Below, in pieces: positions 14,508 to 22,254 of a DNA stretch of 23,834 nt. A program made the translations under genes and the position numbers. The stretch's first letter is position 1. Every line of letters starts with the position of its first letter. This stretch comes from JBOHTO01 sp050733695 (GTDB taxonomy: Bacteria; Gemmatimonadota; Gemmatimonadetes; Gemmatimonadales; Gemmatimonadaceae), in contig JBOHTO010000121.1 in assembly GCA_050733695.1 (NCBI GenBank), positions 1 to 23,834 on the forward strand, read 5' to 3'. Under the pieces are notes generated by a model that did no database searches, was not told the origin of the DNA, and saw only the letters and a program-made list of their open reading frames with translations.

Positions 14508-15964
14508 TGCTCGATGCACTCAAGTCCGTTGCGGGACCGCTGTTCGTCTTCGGGATCGTCGTGTTCGTTCACGAGCTCGGGCACTTCCTGGCGGCCAAGC
14601 TCGTCGGCGTTTACGCGCCCCGCTTCTCGATCGGCTTCGGCCCCGCACTCTGGCGCCGGCGGCGCGGAGAAACGGAGTACATCATCGCTGCCCTCCCGCT
14701 TGGCGGATACGTGCGCATGGCGTCGCGTGACGATGAGGCAACCGCGTTCCTCGAAGGGGGCGGTGAGGAGAAGTCTGCCGCCTCTTCGGGCGCTGAGCCC
14801 GGGCGGCCGACCAGCGGGGAACGCGATTGGGATCCTGAAGCCATGCAGCCGTTCGGCCCGCAACCGATCCCGGAAGACCGCTGGTTCGAGTCGAAGCCTC
14901 TCCCCGCGCGGCTCTTCATCATGCTCGCCGGCGTGACGATGAACGTCGTGCTGGCAATTGTCGTGATGATCGGCGTGCTCGCCTTCTATGGAGAGCGGAT
15001 AATCCCGACGCGCGTGGTAGGCGCCGTGAATGCTCCCGTCGCGGCACCCCAGCTCGCCGAGCGCATACTGCCCGGCGATACGGTGCTCGCCGTCGACGGA
15101 AGCCCGGTGTCGAGCTGGACCGCCTTCGACGAGGCCATCGTGCGAGGCGCCGGATCCACGGTATCCATCGCCACGTCGCGCGACACCGTTGACATCCACG
15201 TCGGGAGCGCCAGCGGGCTCGCGCGAGAGGAGCTGGCGACGGCGCTCGTTCCACACATGCCGCCGGTGATCGGGCGCGTGGCGCCGGGGAGTCCCGCGAG
15301 TGCCGCCGGGATCGTCGATGGCGACAGCGTCGTCGCCGTGGGCGGAATGCGGGTGGCGAGCTGGTCGGAGATGGTCGGTGTGATCGAGCGCTCCCCGGGC
15401 GAACGTCTCTCCGTGTCCGTCGTGCGGCGCGATTCGGTGCGTGAGCTCACGCTGCGCCCCGAATCCGCGACGGTCGTCGACCCCATGACCGGCGAAGAGA
15501 AGATCGTTGGACGGATCGGAGTCCTTGTGACGGTCGGCTTCACGGAACGCGCGCCCATGGAGTTCGGCGAGGCTGCCGCGGAGGGATGGCGCCAGAGCTG
15601 GGCGATGTCGGGCGCGATCATCGCCCTGCTCCAGGATCTCTTCACCGGCGCCGCATCGGTCACGAACCTTGGCGGACCGATCCTCATTGCGACGGTCTCC
15701 GCCGAGGCGGCCCGCAGCGGGCTCGAGACACTCCTGCGCCTTCTCGCTCTGCTCAGCATCAACATCGCTATCTTCAACCTGCTGCCGATCCCCGTGCTCG
15801 ACGGCGGCCAGATCATCATCAACCTCGTCGAAGCCGCGAAGGGGAGCGCGTTCAGCAGGCGCTCGCGCGAGCTCATCCTGCGCGGCGGCCTTTTCGTCAT
15901 CGCGCTGATCTTCGTCCTCATCATGTGGAACGATATCGCGCGTGTGCTGCGGAGCCTTGGCTAG
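14507..15964 (+). CDS. rseP: RseP/S2P-family intramembrane zinc metalloprotease with two PDZ domains
   Basis: The 485-residue site-2 protease cleaves transmembrane segments, classically of anti-sigma factors in envelope stress signalling. The first membrane helix holds the zinc motif HELGH (residues 22-26), and the third conserved site is NLLPIPVLDGG near the C-terminus, carrying the third zinc ligand Asp. Two PDZ-like domains lie between (about 175-260 and 260-350, the second with RVAPGSPASAAGI). The sequence between PLGGYV and the next membrane helix contains an extra low-complexity Gly/Glu/Ser stretch of about 40 residues. The start shares the A of the dxr stop (TGATG). No anti-sigma factor is encoded nearby, so its substrate is unknown. 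Confidence 0.94.
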   Translation: MLDALKSVAGPLFVFGIVVFVHELGHFLAAKLVGVYAPRFSIGFGPALWRRRRGETEYIIAALPLGGYVRMASRDDEATAFLEGGGEEKSAASSGAEPGRPTSGERDWDPEAMQPFGPQPIPEDRWFESKPLPARLFIMLAGVTMNVVLAIVVMIGVLAFYGERIIPTRVVGAVNAPVAAPQLAERILPGDTVLAVDGSPVSSWTAFDEAIVRGAGSTVSIATSRDTVDIHVGSASGLAREELATALVPHMPPVIGRVAPGSPASAAGIVDGDSVVAVGGMRVASWSEMVGVIERSPGERLSVSVVRRDSVRELTLRPESATVVDPMTGEEKIVGRIGVLVTVGFTERAPMEFGEAAAEGWRQSWAMSGAIIALLQDLFTGAASVTNLGGPILIATVSAEAARSGLETLLRLLALLSINIAIFNLLPIPVLDGGQIIINLVEAAKGSAFSRRSRELILRGGLFVIALIFVLIMWNDIARVLRSLG

Positions 15965-15966
15965 GG

Positions 15967-15988
15967 CCAGGGTCTGGCCAGAGCCTGG
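15967..15988. repeat. 22-bp near-perfect palindrome just after rseP
   Basis: CCAGGGTCTGG and CCAGAGCCTGG are abutting inverted arms with one mismatch, starting three bases past the rseP stop. No T run follows. The lack of a loop fits a protein-binding site better than a terminator. The rest of the gap to 16129 shows no other convincing element. Confidence 0.45.
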
Positions 15989-16129
15989 CTGGGCAGGCGG
16001 GTCCGTGGCGGCGCGCTTGACGCGGCGGATCGCATTGCCGAAGATGCCCACGGTACGCCTGCGCGCTCCGATCGTCCCTCATCCGGGCTGCACGCGAAGC
16101 GCTACACCAGGAACTCCTGTGACCAGAGC

Positions 16130-16564
16130 ATGAGATACCAGTCAATACCACTCCCGACCGCCCGATCGCTCGCGCTCAGCCGCTTTCTGATTCCGCTCGC
16201 TGCCATCACCCTGCTCGCCCAGGCGCCGTCAGCCGGTGCGCAGGAGACAGCCGTTCGCTTCCAGCTCGCGGGCGTGGCCGACAGCACTTTTTCCTTCCAG
16301 ATCGGGCAGCACTACTGGATTCAGAGCGGACAGCGCGGGATCGTGGTCGATCCGCGCCAGCGCGATGTGCTCGTAGGGCGATTCCGCATCATCGACGTCA
16401 CCGGCGGGCTGGCTTCGGCGCTGATCACGGGGCAGACGACAAATCTGTCGACTCAGCACGTCGCCCTCCTCGAGTTGCCGCGCACACCCTGGTATCGTTC
16501 GCGCACCTTCTGGGCTGGAACGGCGCTTGGCGCCGTGCTCGGCCTCCTCGCGGGTTCCATGTAG
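16130..16564 (+). CDS. Secreted small protein with C-terminal membrane anchor, unknown function
   Basis: This 144-residue protein has a clear N-terminal signal: basic start, then a hydrophobic LIPLAAITLLAQ stretch, with likely cleavage near SAGA-QE at residue 37. The middle (38-118) is predicted beta-rich, with alternating FQLAGVADSTFSFQIG and GIVVDPRQRDVLVGRFRIID patterns. The end, after a WYRSRTFW turn, is a Gly/Ala-rich hydrophobic helix (about 122-143), possibly an anchor. I do not recognise the family. No good Shine-Dalgarno precedes ATG 16130. It lies 165 nt after rseP on the same strand and converges on the Ser/Thr kinase gene 31 nt away. A 12-bp tandem duplication (16561-16584, one mismatch) spans its stop codon. 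Coding confidence rests on the coherent signal-domain-anchor architecture. Confidence 0.7.
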   Translation: MRYQSIPLPTARSLALSRFLIPLAAITLLAQAPSAGAQETAVRFQLAGVADSTFSFQIGQHYWIQSGQRGIVVDPRQRDVLVGRFRIIDVTGGLASALITGQTTNLSTQHVALLELPRTPWYRSRTFWAGTALGAVLGLLAGSM

Positions 16565-16595
16565 CCGACCCCGTAGCCGAGCCCGGACGTCGCGC

Positions 16596-18164
16596 CTACG
16601 TCCTGTCGCAGATCAGCGGAACGCGGATGCGCTGGGTGGCTTCGCTGCTCCGAACGCGAAGTTGGTTGAACGTGTACTCCGCGCAGTATGGCGCCGTGAC
16701 ACGCAGGCGGTACACGCCTTCCGGCAGGACGAGCGGCTCCCTGAGCGGAAGTGCTCCCTCGCGCTGATCCACATCGCTGGAAAGCGGCATGAGCCGGTAG
16801 CGCGCGTCGCGCGTCACGGAAGTGACCTCCAGCCGGCCACAGCCCCGCGGGTTCATGTCGACGCGGACGGACCCGGTGTCCCCGAGAGTCCGGACGGCTC
16901 GCCGTCTGGCAGAGGGGCAGCCGCCGATCGCGTCCACGCTCGCCACCACCGTGTACTCTCCGGGCGGCAGCGAATCGCTGCTCCATGAGCCGGCGTCGAC
17001 CGCAGCTCCGTTCACCGTCACGGCCGCATTGGGCGGCGTCCTCACGGAGAGCACTGCCGGCGGCGGAGCCATGGCCACCGAATCCCTGGCGTTCCGGCCC
17101 GCGCGACCACCGTCCAGCCCGGTGGCACCCCCGGCGAACACAGTGTCGGCGCTCGCCACGGCGTTTTCCCGCCCGACGATGGACACGAGTGCCGCGAGAA
17201 CCAGCAATGCCGCTGCGCCTCCGATCCACCAGCGCGGGGCGATCTTCTTCAGCCGCCGGCGCCGCAGCGCGGCTCGCGGGCTGCTCAGGGTGCTGGCGGC
17301 GGGTCCGATCATCGTGCGCAATGCGGCCGTCTCGCCGCGCTCGTGCAGGATGTGAACGAAGTGCTCGCACACCGCGTCGCCGCTCGGGAATCGCTCGTCC
17401 GGATTCTTCGCCAGGCAGACGAGGATCGACTCCTCCACCTCGGGCGACAGGGCCGGGTTGAGCGACCGGGGGCTCGGTGGCTCGTCCTCCACGTGCTGGC
17501 GCGCTATCTCGTACCAGTCGTCGCCGGTGAAGGGGAGCACACCTGTCGCCGCCTTGAACAGCGTGACGCCCAGTGAGTAGATGTCCGCCCGTCCGTCGAG
17601 AGAGAGCCCGCGTGCCTGCTCCGGTGAGAAGTACTGCGGGGTCCCGACGACCATGTTCGTACCGGTCTGCTCCGCGTAGCCGGAAACGGCGCGCGCGATG
17701 CCGAAATCAGCGACGATCGCATTCCCGTGATCGTCGTAGAGGATGTTGTCGGTCTTGATGTCGCGGTGGATCACGCCCTCGCGGTGTGCGAAGCTCAGCG
17801 CACTGGCCACGTCGATCCCGGTGCGCAGCAGCATCGACTCGGGGAGGGTCGACATCACGTTGAGCCGCTCGGCGAGTCCCTGCGGCAGGTAATCCATCGC
17901 GAAGTAGACGGCATCTCCCTCGCGCCCGACCGCGTAGATCTTGATGATGTTGGGGTGCCGGAGCTTGGCGGCCGTGGATGCCTCCCGCCTGAAGCGCTCC
18001 TCGAACTTCTCGTCGCCTGCGTACTGCGGCTTGAGGATCTTGAGGGCTACCGGGATGTCCAGCTCCGGATCGTACGCCCTGTAGACCCAGGCGAAGCCGC
18101 CCGTGCCGACGATGGCGTCGATCCGGTACTTACCAAGCGATTGACCTAGGTAGCGCTCAGGCAA
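16596..18164 (-). CDS. Membrane Ser/Thr protein kinase (Hanks type) with PEGA-like extracytoplasmic region
   Basis: The 522-residue protein has a complete cytoplasmic kinase domain (about 13-270). It shows the glycine loop GTGGFAWVY (20-28), Lys42 in VALK, Glu61, HRDIKTDN (133-140, catalytic Asp135), DFG (153-155) and an activation loop ending GTPQYFSPEQ. A basic RRRRLKK patch precedes a single membrane helix (about 312-331). The remaining 190 residues lie outside, with two beta-rich segments resembling PEGA carbohydrate/ligand-binding domains (VLSVRTPPNAAVTVNG). The architecture is a sensor kinase like PknB, with PEGA-like repeats in place of PASTA. The start is TTG at 18164, chosen because it leaves a normal N-terminus; no ribosome-binding site supports it. 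It is divergent from rpsO. Confidence 0.9.
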   Translation of the reverse strand: MPERYLGQSLGKYRIDAIVGTGGFAWVYRAYDPELDIPVALKILKPQYAGDEKFEERFRREASTAAKLRHPNIIKIYAVGREGDAVYFAMDYLPQGLAERLNVMSTLPESMLLRTGIDVASALSFAHREGVIHRDIKTDNILYDDHGNAIVADFGIARAVSGYAEQTGTNMVVGTPQYFSPEQARGLSLDGRADIYSLGVTLFKAATGVLPFTGDDWYEIARQHVEDEPPSPRSLNPALSPEVEESILVCLAKNPDERFPSGDAVCEHFVHILHERGETAALRTMIGPAASTLSSPRAALRRRRLKKIAPRWWIGGAAALLVLAALVSIVGRENAVASADTVFAGGATGLDGGRAGRNARDSVAMAPPPAVLSVRTPPNAAVTVNGAAVDAGSWSSDSLPPGEYTVVASVDAIGGCPSARRRAVRTLGDTGSVRVDMNPRGCGRLEVTSVTRDARYRLMPLSSDVDQREGALPLREPLVLPEGVYRLRVTAPYCAEYTFNQLRVRSSEATQRIRVPLICDRT

Positions 18165-18175
18165 GGCGGAGAGCC

Positions 18176-18204
18176 TTTACAGAATGATGGCGGGCCAGTA
18201 AATT
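18176..18204 (+). promoter_or_regulatory. Sigma70-type promoter for rpsO-pnp
   Basis: TTTACA (18176-18181) is followed after 17 bp by TAAATT (18199-18204). The -35 box matches five of six consensus bases and the -10 box four of six. A start near 18211 leaves a leader of about 54 nt with a hairpin over the ribosome-binding site. Confidence 0.6.
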
Positions 18205-18237
18205 ACTATGCTTCAACGGATTCGGCGTATCTACACA

Positions 18238-18255
18238 CCGCTGCACGTGCGGAGA
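18238..18255 (+). promoter_or_regulatory. Hairpin overlapping the rpsO Shine-Dalgarno
   Basis: CCGC (18238-18241) pairs with GCGG (18249-18252) around a 7-nt loop. The 3' arm runs into the GGAGA ribosome-binding site (18251-18255), ten bases before the ATG. rpsO leaders are bound by S15 for autoregulation in several bacterial groups with differing structures. S15 control here is inferred. Confidence 0.45.
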
Positions 18256-18264
18256 ATATACATA

Positions 18265-18525
18265 ATGGCTTTCGAAAAAGCAGCGACCGTGAGGAAGTAC
18301 GGGCAGCATGCGACGGACACCGGGTCGGCGCGAGTGCAGGTCGCTGTGCTGACCGAGCGCATCAACTATCTCACATCGCATTTTCGTGCGCATGCCAAGG
18401 ACCACCACAGCCGGCAGGGGCTGCTGAAGATGGTGGGGCGGCGGCGCCGGCTGCTCGACTACCTCAAGCGGACCGATGTGGACGGGTACCGCCGAATTAT
18501 CGAGGAGCTAGGGCTTCGCCACTAG
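18265..18525 (+). CDS. rpsO: 30S ribosomal protein S15
   Basis: S15 binds 16S rRNA early and helps form the central domain and an intersubunit bridge. The 86-residue product is near E. coli length (89). It carries the hallmarks GSARVQVAVLTERINYLTSHF and HAKDHHSRQGLLKMVGRRRRLLDYLKRTDVDGYRRII, ending in LGLRH. The start at ATG 18265 is supported by GGAGA at 18251-18255. A longer in-frame ATG at 18208 would add 19 atypical residues. The rpsO-pnp order matches many bacteria, with an attenuator-like hairpin between them. Confidence 0.98.
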   Translation: MAFEKAATVRKYGQHATDTGSARVQVAVLTERINYLTSHFRAHAKDHHSRQGLLKMVGRRRRLLDYLKRTDVDGYRRIIEELGLRH

Positions 18526-18544
18526 ACAGTCTGTCGTTCGTTCT

Positions 18545-18579
18545 CGCGCGGGGCGCAACAAGGCGGCCCGCGCGTTTTG
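18545..18579 (+). terminator. Intrinsic terminator/attenuator between rpsO and pnp
   Basis: CGCGCGGG (18545-18552) pairs perfectly with CCCGCGCG (18567-18574), followed at once by TTTTG and a T-rich stretch. This is the most terminator-like structure in the window. The same position in E. coli holds the rpsO terminator that partly reads through into pnp. Confidence 0.75.
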
Positions 18580-18603
18580 TATTCTCTGAAGCGGAATGGA
18601 ATA

Positions 18604-20859
18604 ATGCAAAGGGTTGAAACGACCTTCGCCGGACGCAAGCTGATCGTTGAGTCCGGACGTATGGCGAAGCAGGCAGCAGGATCAGCGCTCGTTCAGTTTG
18701 GCGACACCATGGTCCTCGCCACTACGACGGTGAGTGAAGCGCAGAGCCAGCTCAGCTTCTTCCCATTGACGGTCGAGTACAAGGAAAGGTCATACGCAGC
18801 CGGCAAGATTCCGGGCGGCTTCATCAAGCGGGAGGGCCGCCCTCACGACGCCGAGATCCTGGCCGGCCGGATCATCGATCGTTCGATCCGCCCTCTCTTC
18901 CCCGAGGGCTTCAAGAACGAGGTCCAGGTCTTCCTCTACGTCATTTCGGCGGACCAGGAAAACGACGCGGACGTCCTCGCCCTCGTCGCCGCCTCCTACG
19001 CGCTCAGTTCATCCCGGATACCCTTCGCCGGCCCCATCGCGGCTGTCCGCGTTGGCCGGATCGAGGGACGCTGGGTGCTCAACCCCACCTTCCAGCAGCT
19101 CGCTTACAGCGACATCGAGCTCGTTGTTGCGGGATCGTCCGATTCCATCATCATGGTGGAGGGCGGTTCCCTCGAAGTCAGCGAGGAGGATGTGCTCGAG
19201 GCGCTCACGATTGCCCACCGCGGCATCAAGGAGCTCGTCGGGATCCAGCAAGAGATGCTGAAGTCCGGCTCCCAGCCCAAGATGCAGTGGTCGCCCGCCG
19301 AGCGTCCCGCGGAGCTCGTGGCCCGCGTCAGCAAGCTGGCAGAGGGGAAGATCGTCGAAGCGATCAATCAGAAGGACAAGCACGGGCGCACCGACGCCGT
19401 CGCGGCCATCAAGAAGGAAGTCGTCGACGCCCTCGCGGGCGAGTTCCCGGACAACACGAGGGACATCAAGGATCTCGTGGGCGACGCGGAGTACGACGCG
19501 ATGCGCGCGCAGGTCCTGTCCAGCAACCAGCGCATCGACGGCCGCGCCCTGCGCGACATCAGGCCGATCTCGATCGACAGCGGTGTGCTTCCCCGTGCCC
19601 ACGGATCATCGCTGTTCACGCGTGGCCAGACGCAGGCGCTCGTGGCCGTCACGCTCGGTACCAAGGACGACGTGCAGCGCCTCGACTCCATCGATGATCT
19701 CGGCGAGACGACCAAGACGTTCATGCTGCATTACAACTTCCCGCCCTTCTCCACGGGCGAGGTCCGGCCCATGCGCGGTACCAGCCGCCGCGAGATCGGA
19801 CACGGGAACCTCGCGGAGCGTGCGCTTCAGTCCATGCTCCCCGAGTTCGAATCCTTCCCCTACACGATCCGCATCGTGTCCGATGTGCTCGAGTCGAACG
19901 GATCGTCGTCGATGGCATCGATCTGTGGCGGATCGCTCGCGCTCTTCGACGCGGGTGTGCCCATGCGCGCAGCCGTTGCTGGCGTCGCGATGGGACTCAT
20001 CAAGGAAGGAAGGAAATACGCGATCCTTTCCGATATCCTCGGCTCCGAGGATCACCTCGGTGACATGGACTTCAAGGTCGCGGGTACGGAGCAGGGGATC
20101 ACGTCCATCCAGATGGACATCAAGGTCGAGGGCCTCGATCTCCAGATCATGAAGGAAGCCCTGGATCAGGCGCGTGAGGGTCGCCTCCACATACTCGGAG
20201 AGATGAAGAAGGCGCTCGCGGAGCCGCGGGCCGACCTTTCGGAGTACGCGCCGCGCATCGTCACCATGAGCATCAGCTCGGAGAAAATCGGTGACCTGAT
20301 CGGGCCCAAGGGCAAGACCATTCGCGGCATCCAGGACGAAACGGGCGCGGAGATCTCCGTCGACGATTCGGGACTCGTGACAATTGCGGCTGTCGGTGGC
20401 GAGGCGATGGAACGGGCCAGACAGATGATCCGCGCCATTACGGCGGAGCCGGTTGTCGGCGAGATATACGAGGGCACGGTGAAGAGCACCACGGCCTTCG
20501 GCGCCTTCGTCGAGATCATGCCCGGCACCGAAGCGCTGCTCCACATTTCCGAGCTGCGGCACGCACGCACCGAGCGCACAGAGGACGTCGTCAAGCGTGG
20601 CGATCGCGTGAAGGTCAAGCTCGTCGATCGCGACGAGCGCGGCCGGCTGCGTCTGTCGATGAAGGCTCTCACACCTCGCCCCGATCGCCCCGAAGGCGGC
20701 GCGGGAGACAGCGCGCCAGTGCTCGCCGACGCACCGGAACAGAGCGACAGACCGCCCCGCAACGATGAAGGGGGTGGTGGGGGTGACGGGGGTGGAGACG
20801 GCGAAGCTCGCCGCCCGCGGCGCAGCGGCCGCGGTGGAGCACGCTCGGCGCGCGAGTAG
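18604..20859 (+). CDS. pnp: Polyribonucleotide nucleotidyltransferase (PNPase)
   Basis: PNPase degrades RNA from the 3' end by phosphorolysis and is a core component of RNA turnover. The 751-residue product contains two RNase PH-like domains (about 10-140 and 325-545; the second carries GDMDFKVAGTEQGITSIQMD with the catalytic Asp region). A KH domain (about 556-615, with LIGPKGKTIRGI) and an S1 domain (about 618-690, with FGAFVEIMPGTEALLHISEL) follow. The last 60 residues form a low-complexity Gly/Arg/Asp tail rich in GGGD and RSGRGG, longer than in E. coli. ATG 18604 follows a GGAATGGA purine run; a TTG at 18577 is less likely. The G-rich 3' end overlaps a possible early start of the next gene. 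Confidence 0.97.
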   Translation: MQRVETTFAGRKLIVESGRMAKQAAGSALVQFGDTMVLATTTVSEAQSQLSFFPLTVEYKERSYAAGKIPGGFIKREGRPHDAEILAGRIIDRSIRPLFPEGFKNEVQVFLYVISADQENDADVLALVAASYALSSSRIPFAGPIAAVRVGRIEGRWVLNPTFQQLAYSDIELVVAGSSDSIIMVEGGSLEVSEEDVLEALTIAHRGIKELVGIQQEMLKSGSQPKMQWSPAERPAELVARVSKLAEGKIVEAINQKDKHGRTDAVAAIKKEVVDALAGEFPDNTRDIKDLVGDAEYDAMRAQVLSSNQRIDGRALRDIRPISIDSGVLPRAHGSSLFTRGQTQALVAVTLGTKDDVQRLDSIDDLGETTKTFMLHYNFPPFSTGEVRPMRGTSRREIGHGNLAERALQSMLPEFESFPYTIRIVSDVLESNGSSSMASICGGSLALFDAGVPMRAAVAGVAMGLIKEGRKYAILSDILGSEDHLGDMDFKVAGTEQGITSIQMDIKVEGLDLQIMKEALDQAREGRLHILGEMKKALAEPRADLSEYAPRIVTMSISSEKIGDLIGPKGKTIRGIQDETGAEISVDDSGLVTIAAVGGEAMERARQMIRAITAEPVVGEIYEGTVKSTTAFGAFVEIMPGTEALLHISELRHARTERTEDVVKRGDRVKVKLVDRDERGRLRLSMKALTPRPDRPEGGAGDSAPVLADAPEQSDRPPRNDEGGGGGDGGGDGEARRPRRSGRGGARSARE

Positions 20860-20866
20860 TCGCCGG

Positions 20867-22129
20867 GTGCCGCCCAGGCCCGACGCGGGCTTCCGCCGCA
20901 CGGAGCTGCCGAACGGATTGACCGTACTCTCGGAAACGATGCCGGGAGTGCGCTCCATCGCGTTCGGCTGCTGGGTGCGTGCCGCTTCCATCCACGAGCC
21001 GCGCGACAGAATGGGTGTCTCGCATCTGCTCGAGCACATGGTTTTCAAGGGCAGCTCACGGCGCAGCGCACGGGAGATCGCGCTCGCTCTCGAAACACTG
21101 GGCGGCTCGCTCGACGCGTACACCGCGCGCGAACACACGTCCTACCAGGCGCGCGTCCTCGACGAGCACCTCGAGATCGCAGCCGATATCGTTGCCGACC
21201 TCGTCTTCAGGCCACTGCTGCGCGACAGCGACCTCGATCTCGAGCGCAAGGTGGTGCTCGAGGAGATCAGCGTGGTCGACGATACGCCCGACGATCTGGT
21301 CTTCGAGCTGCACAACTCCGAACTCTGGGGCGAGCATCCATACGGCTACTCCATACTCGGAACGCGCGACACCGTAGGCACGCTGGGCGTCCCCGAGCTG
21401 CGGGAACTGCACGAGCGCGCCTACCATCCTCCCCAGCTTGTCGTCGCGGTCGCCGGCAACGTCCAGCATGAAGTGCTGCTCGATGTGCTCGGCAGGACGG
21501 GTTGGGGTGAAGCGGCCCCCGGCGAAGCGGACCGGCTCATCTCGGCTCCGCCCACCGCCGCCCCGCCGCACAGGCGGCACGTCGACCGGGATGGCGCACA
21601 GACGCACATAGTCTTCGGCTCGCCGGCGGTGCCGCACGGCGATCCGCGCCGCTACACGCTGGCGCTCGTGAGCATGATGCTTGGTGGCGGCATGAGCTCG
21701 CGGCTCTTCCAGCGTGTGCGCGAGGAACTCGGACTCGCCTACTCCGTGCACACCTTCCAGTCCTTTCATGTCGACGCCGGCGTGCACGGCGTGTACGTCG
21801 GAACCGGCCCGGAGACCGCGGCGCGCGCGACGGCGGCGATTGAGGAGGAGCTCGACCGGATCGCGACGGATGGACTGCCCGCGGATGAACTGGCCGCTGG
21901 CAAGTCGCAGCTCAAGGGGCAGGTCGTGCTCTCGATGGAGAGCGTGTCCTCCCGAATGTACCGCGCCGCATCGAACGAGTTGTACGGCGATCGTTGCCGC
22001 ACGCTCGATGAAGTCCTCGCCCGCATAGATGCGATCGAGCCGGCGGAGGTATCCGGGGTCTGCGCGGAGTTCTTCGCGCCCCGGGCGCAGACCGTGCTCA
22101 GTCTCGGCCCTCCCCCGTCAGCGATGTGA
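20867..22129 (+). CDS. M16-family zinc metallopeptidase
   Basis: The predicted 420-residue peptidase has the inverted zinc motif HLLEH (residues 53-57, numbering from GTG 20867), preceded by the typical LPNGLTVLSETMPGVRSIAFGCWV. The second zinc ligand lies in the VFELHNSELWGEHPYG region. The C-terminal half carries SSRLFQRVREELGLAYSVHTF, the Arg/Tyr pair that completes M16B active sites, so one chain appears fully equipped. It has no signal peptide and is probably cytoplasmic, resembling the YmxG/mitochondrial processing peptidase-like proteins often encoded beside pnp. The start is uncertain. GTG 20867, seven bases after the pnp stop, gives the usual family length, whereas ATG 20765 would overlap pnp by 95 nt and add 34 atypical residues. 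The substrate is unknown. Confidence 0.9.
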   Translation: MPPRPDAGFRRTELPNGLTVLSETMPGVRSIAFGCWVRAASIHEPRDRMGVSHLLEHMVFKGSSRRSAREIALALETLGGSLDAYTAREHTSYQARVLDEHLEIAADIVADLVFRPLLRDSDLDLERKVVLEEISVVDDTPDDLVFELHNSELWGEHPYGYSILGTRDTVGTLGVPELRELHERAYHPPQLVVAVAGNVQHEVLLDVLGRTGWGEAAPGEADRLISAPPTAAPPHRRHVDRDGAQTHIVFGSPAVPHGDPRRYTLALVSMMLGGGMSSRLFQRVREELGLAYSVHTFQSFHVDAGVHGVYVGTGPETAARATAAIEEELDRIATDGLPADELAAGKSQLKGQVVLSMESVSSRMYRAASNELYGDRCRTLDEVLARIDAIEPAEVSGVCAEFFAPRAQTVLSLGPPPSAM

Positions 22130-22137
22130 GTTCCGCT

Positions 22138-22150
22138 CTGGCAACGCCAG
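22138..22150 (+). promoter_or_regulatory. Small hairpin after the M16 gene
   Basis: CTGGC, AAC and GCCAG form a perfect 5-bp stem with a 3-nt loop, nine bases after the stop codon and just before the C-rich tract. It is too short to be called a terminator alone. Confidence 0.3.
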
Positions 22151-22162
22151 TAGCTACTATTT

Positions 22163-22222
22163 CCCCTCCCCCACCCACCCCCCCCCGGCCCCCGCCCTCC
22201 CACCCCCCGCCCCCCCCCCCCC
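22163..22222 (+). repeat. Sixty-base C-rich, G-poor tract upstream of ald
   Basis: The tract is almost entirely C with a few T, A and G, including runs of 9 C (22178-22186) and 13 C (22210-22222). On the mRNA it is C-rich, G-poor and unstructured, like a Rho-utilisation site. On the opposite strand it is a run of G blocks able to form a quadruplex. It fills most of the 125-nt gap between the M16 gene and ald. Confidence 0.8.
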
Positions 22223-22254
22223 ACAGTCAGCGTTCGACTACCAAAGACCATCCC

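Noticed and set aside
16561..16603. 12-bp tandem duplication and short GGACGT/ACGTCC stem between the convergent genes
   Set aside because: The stem has only six pairs and no T tract, so I do not call a terminator; the duplication is noted under the neighbouring gene only.
19606..21138. 510-residue open minus-strand frame over pnp and the M16 gene
   Set aside because: It is antisense to two well-supported genes and shows no recognisable domain.
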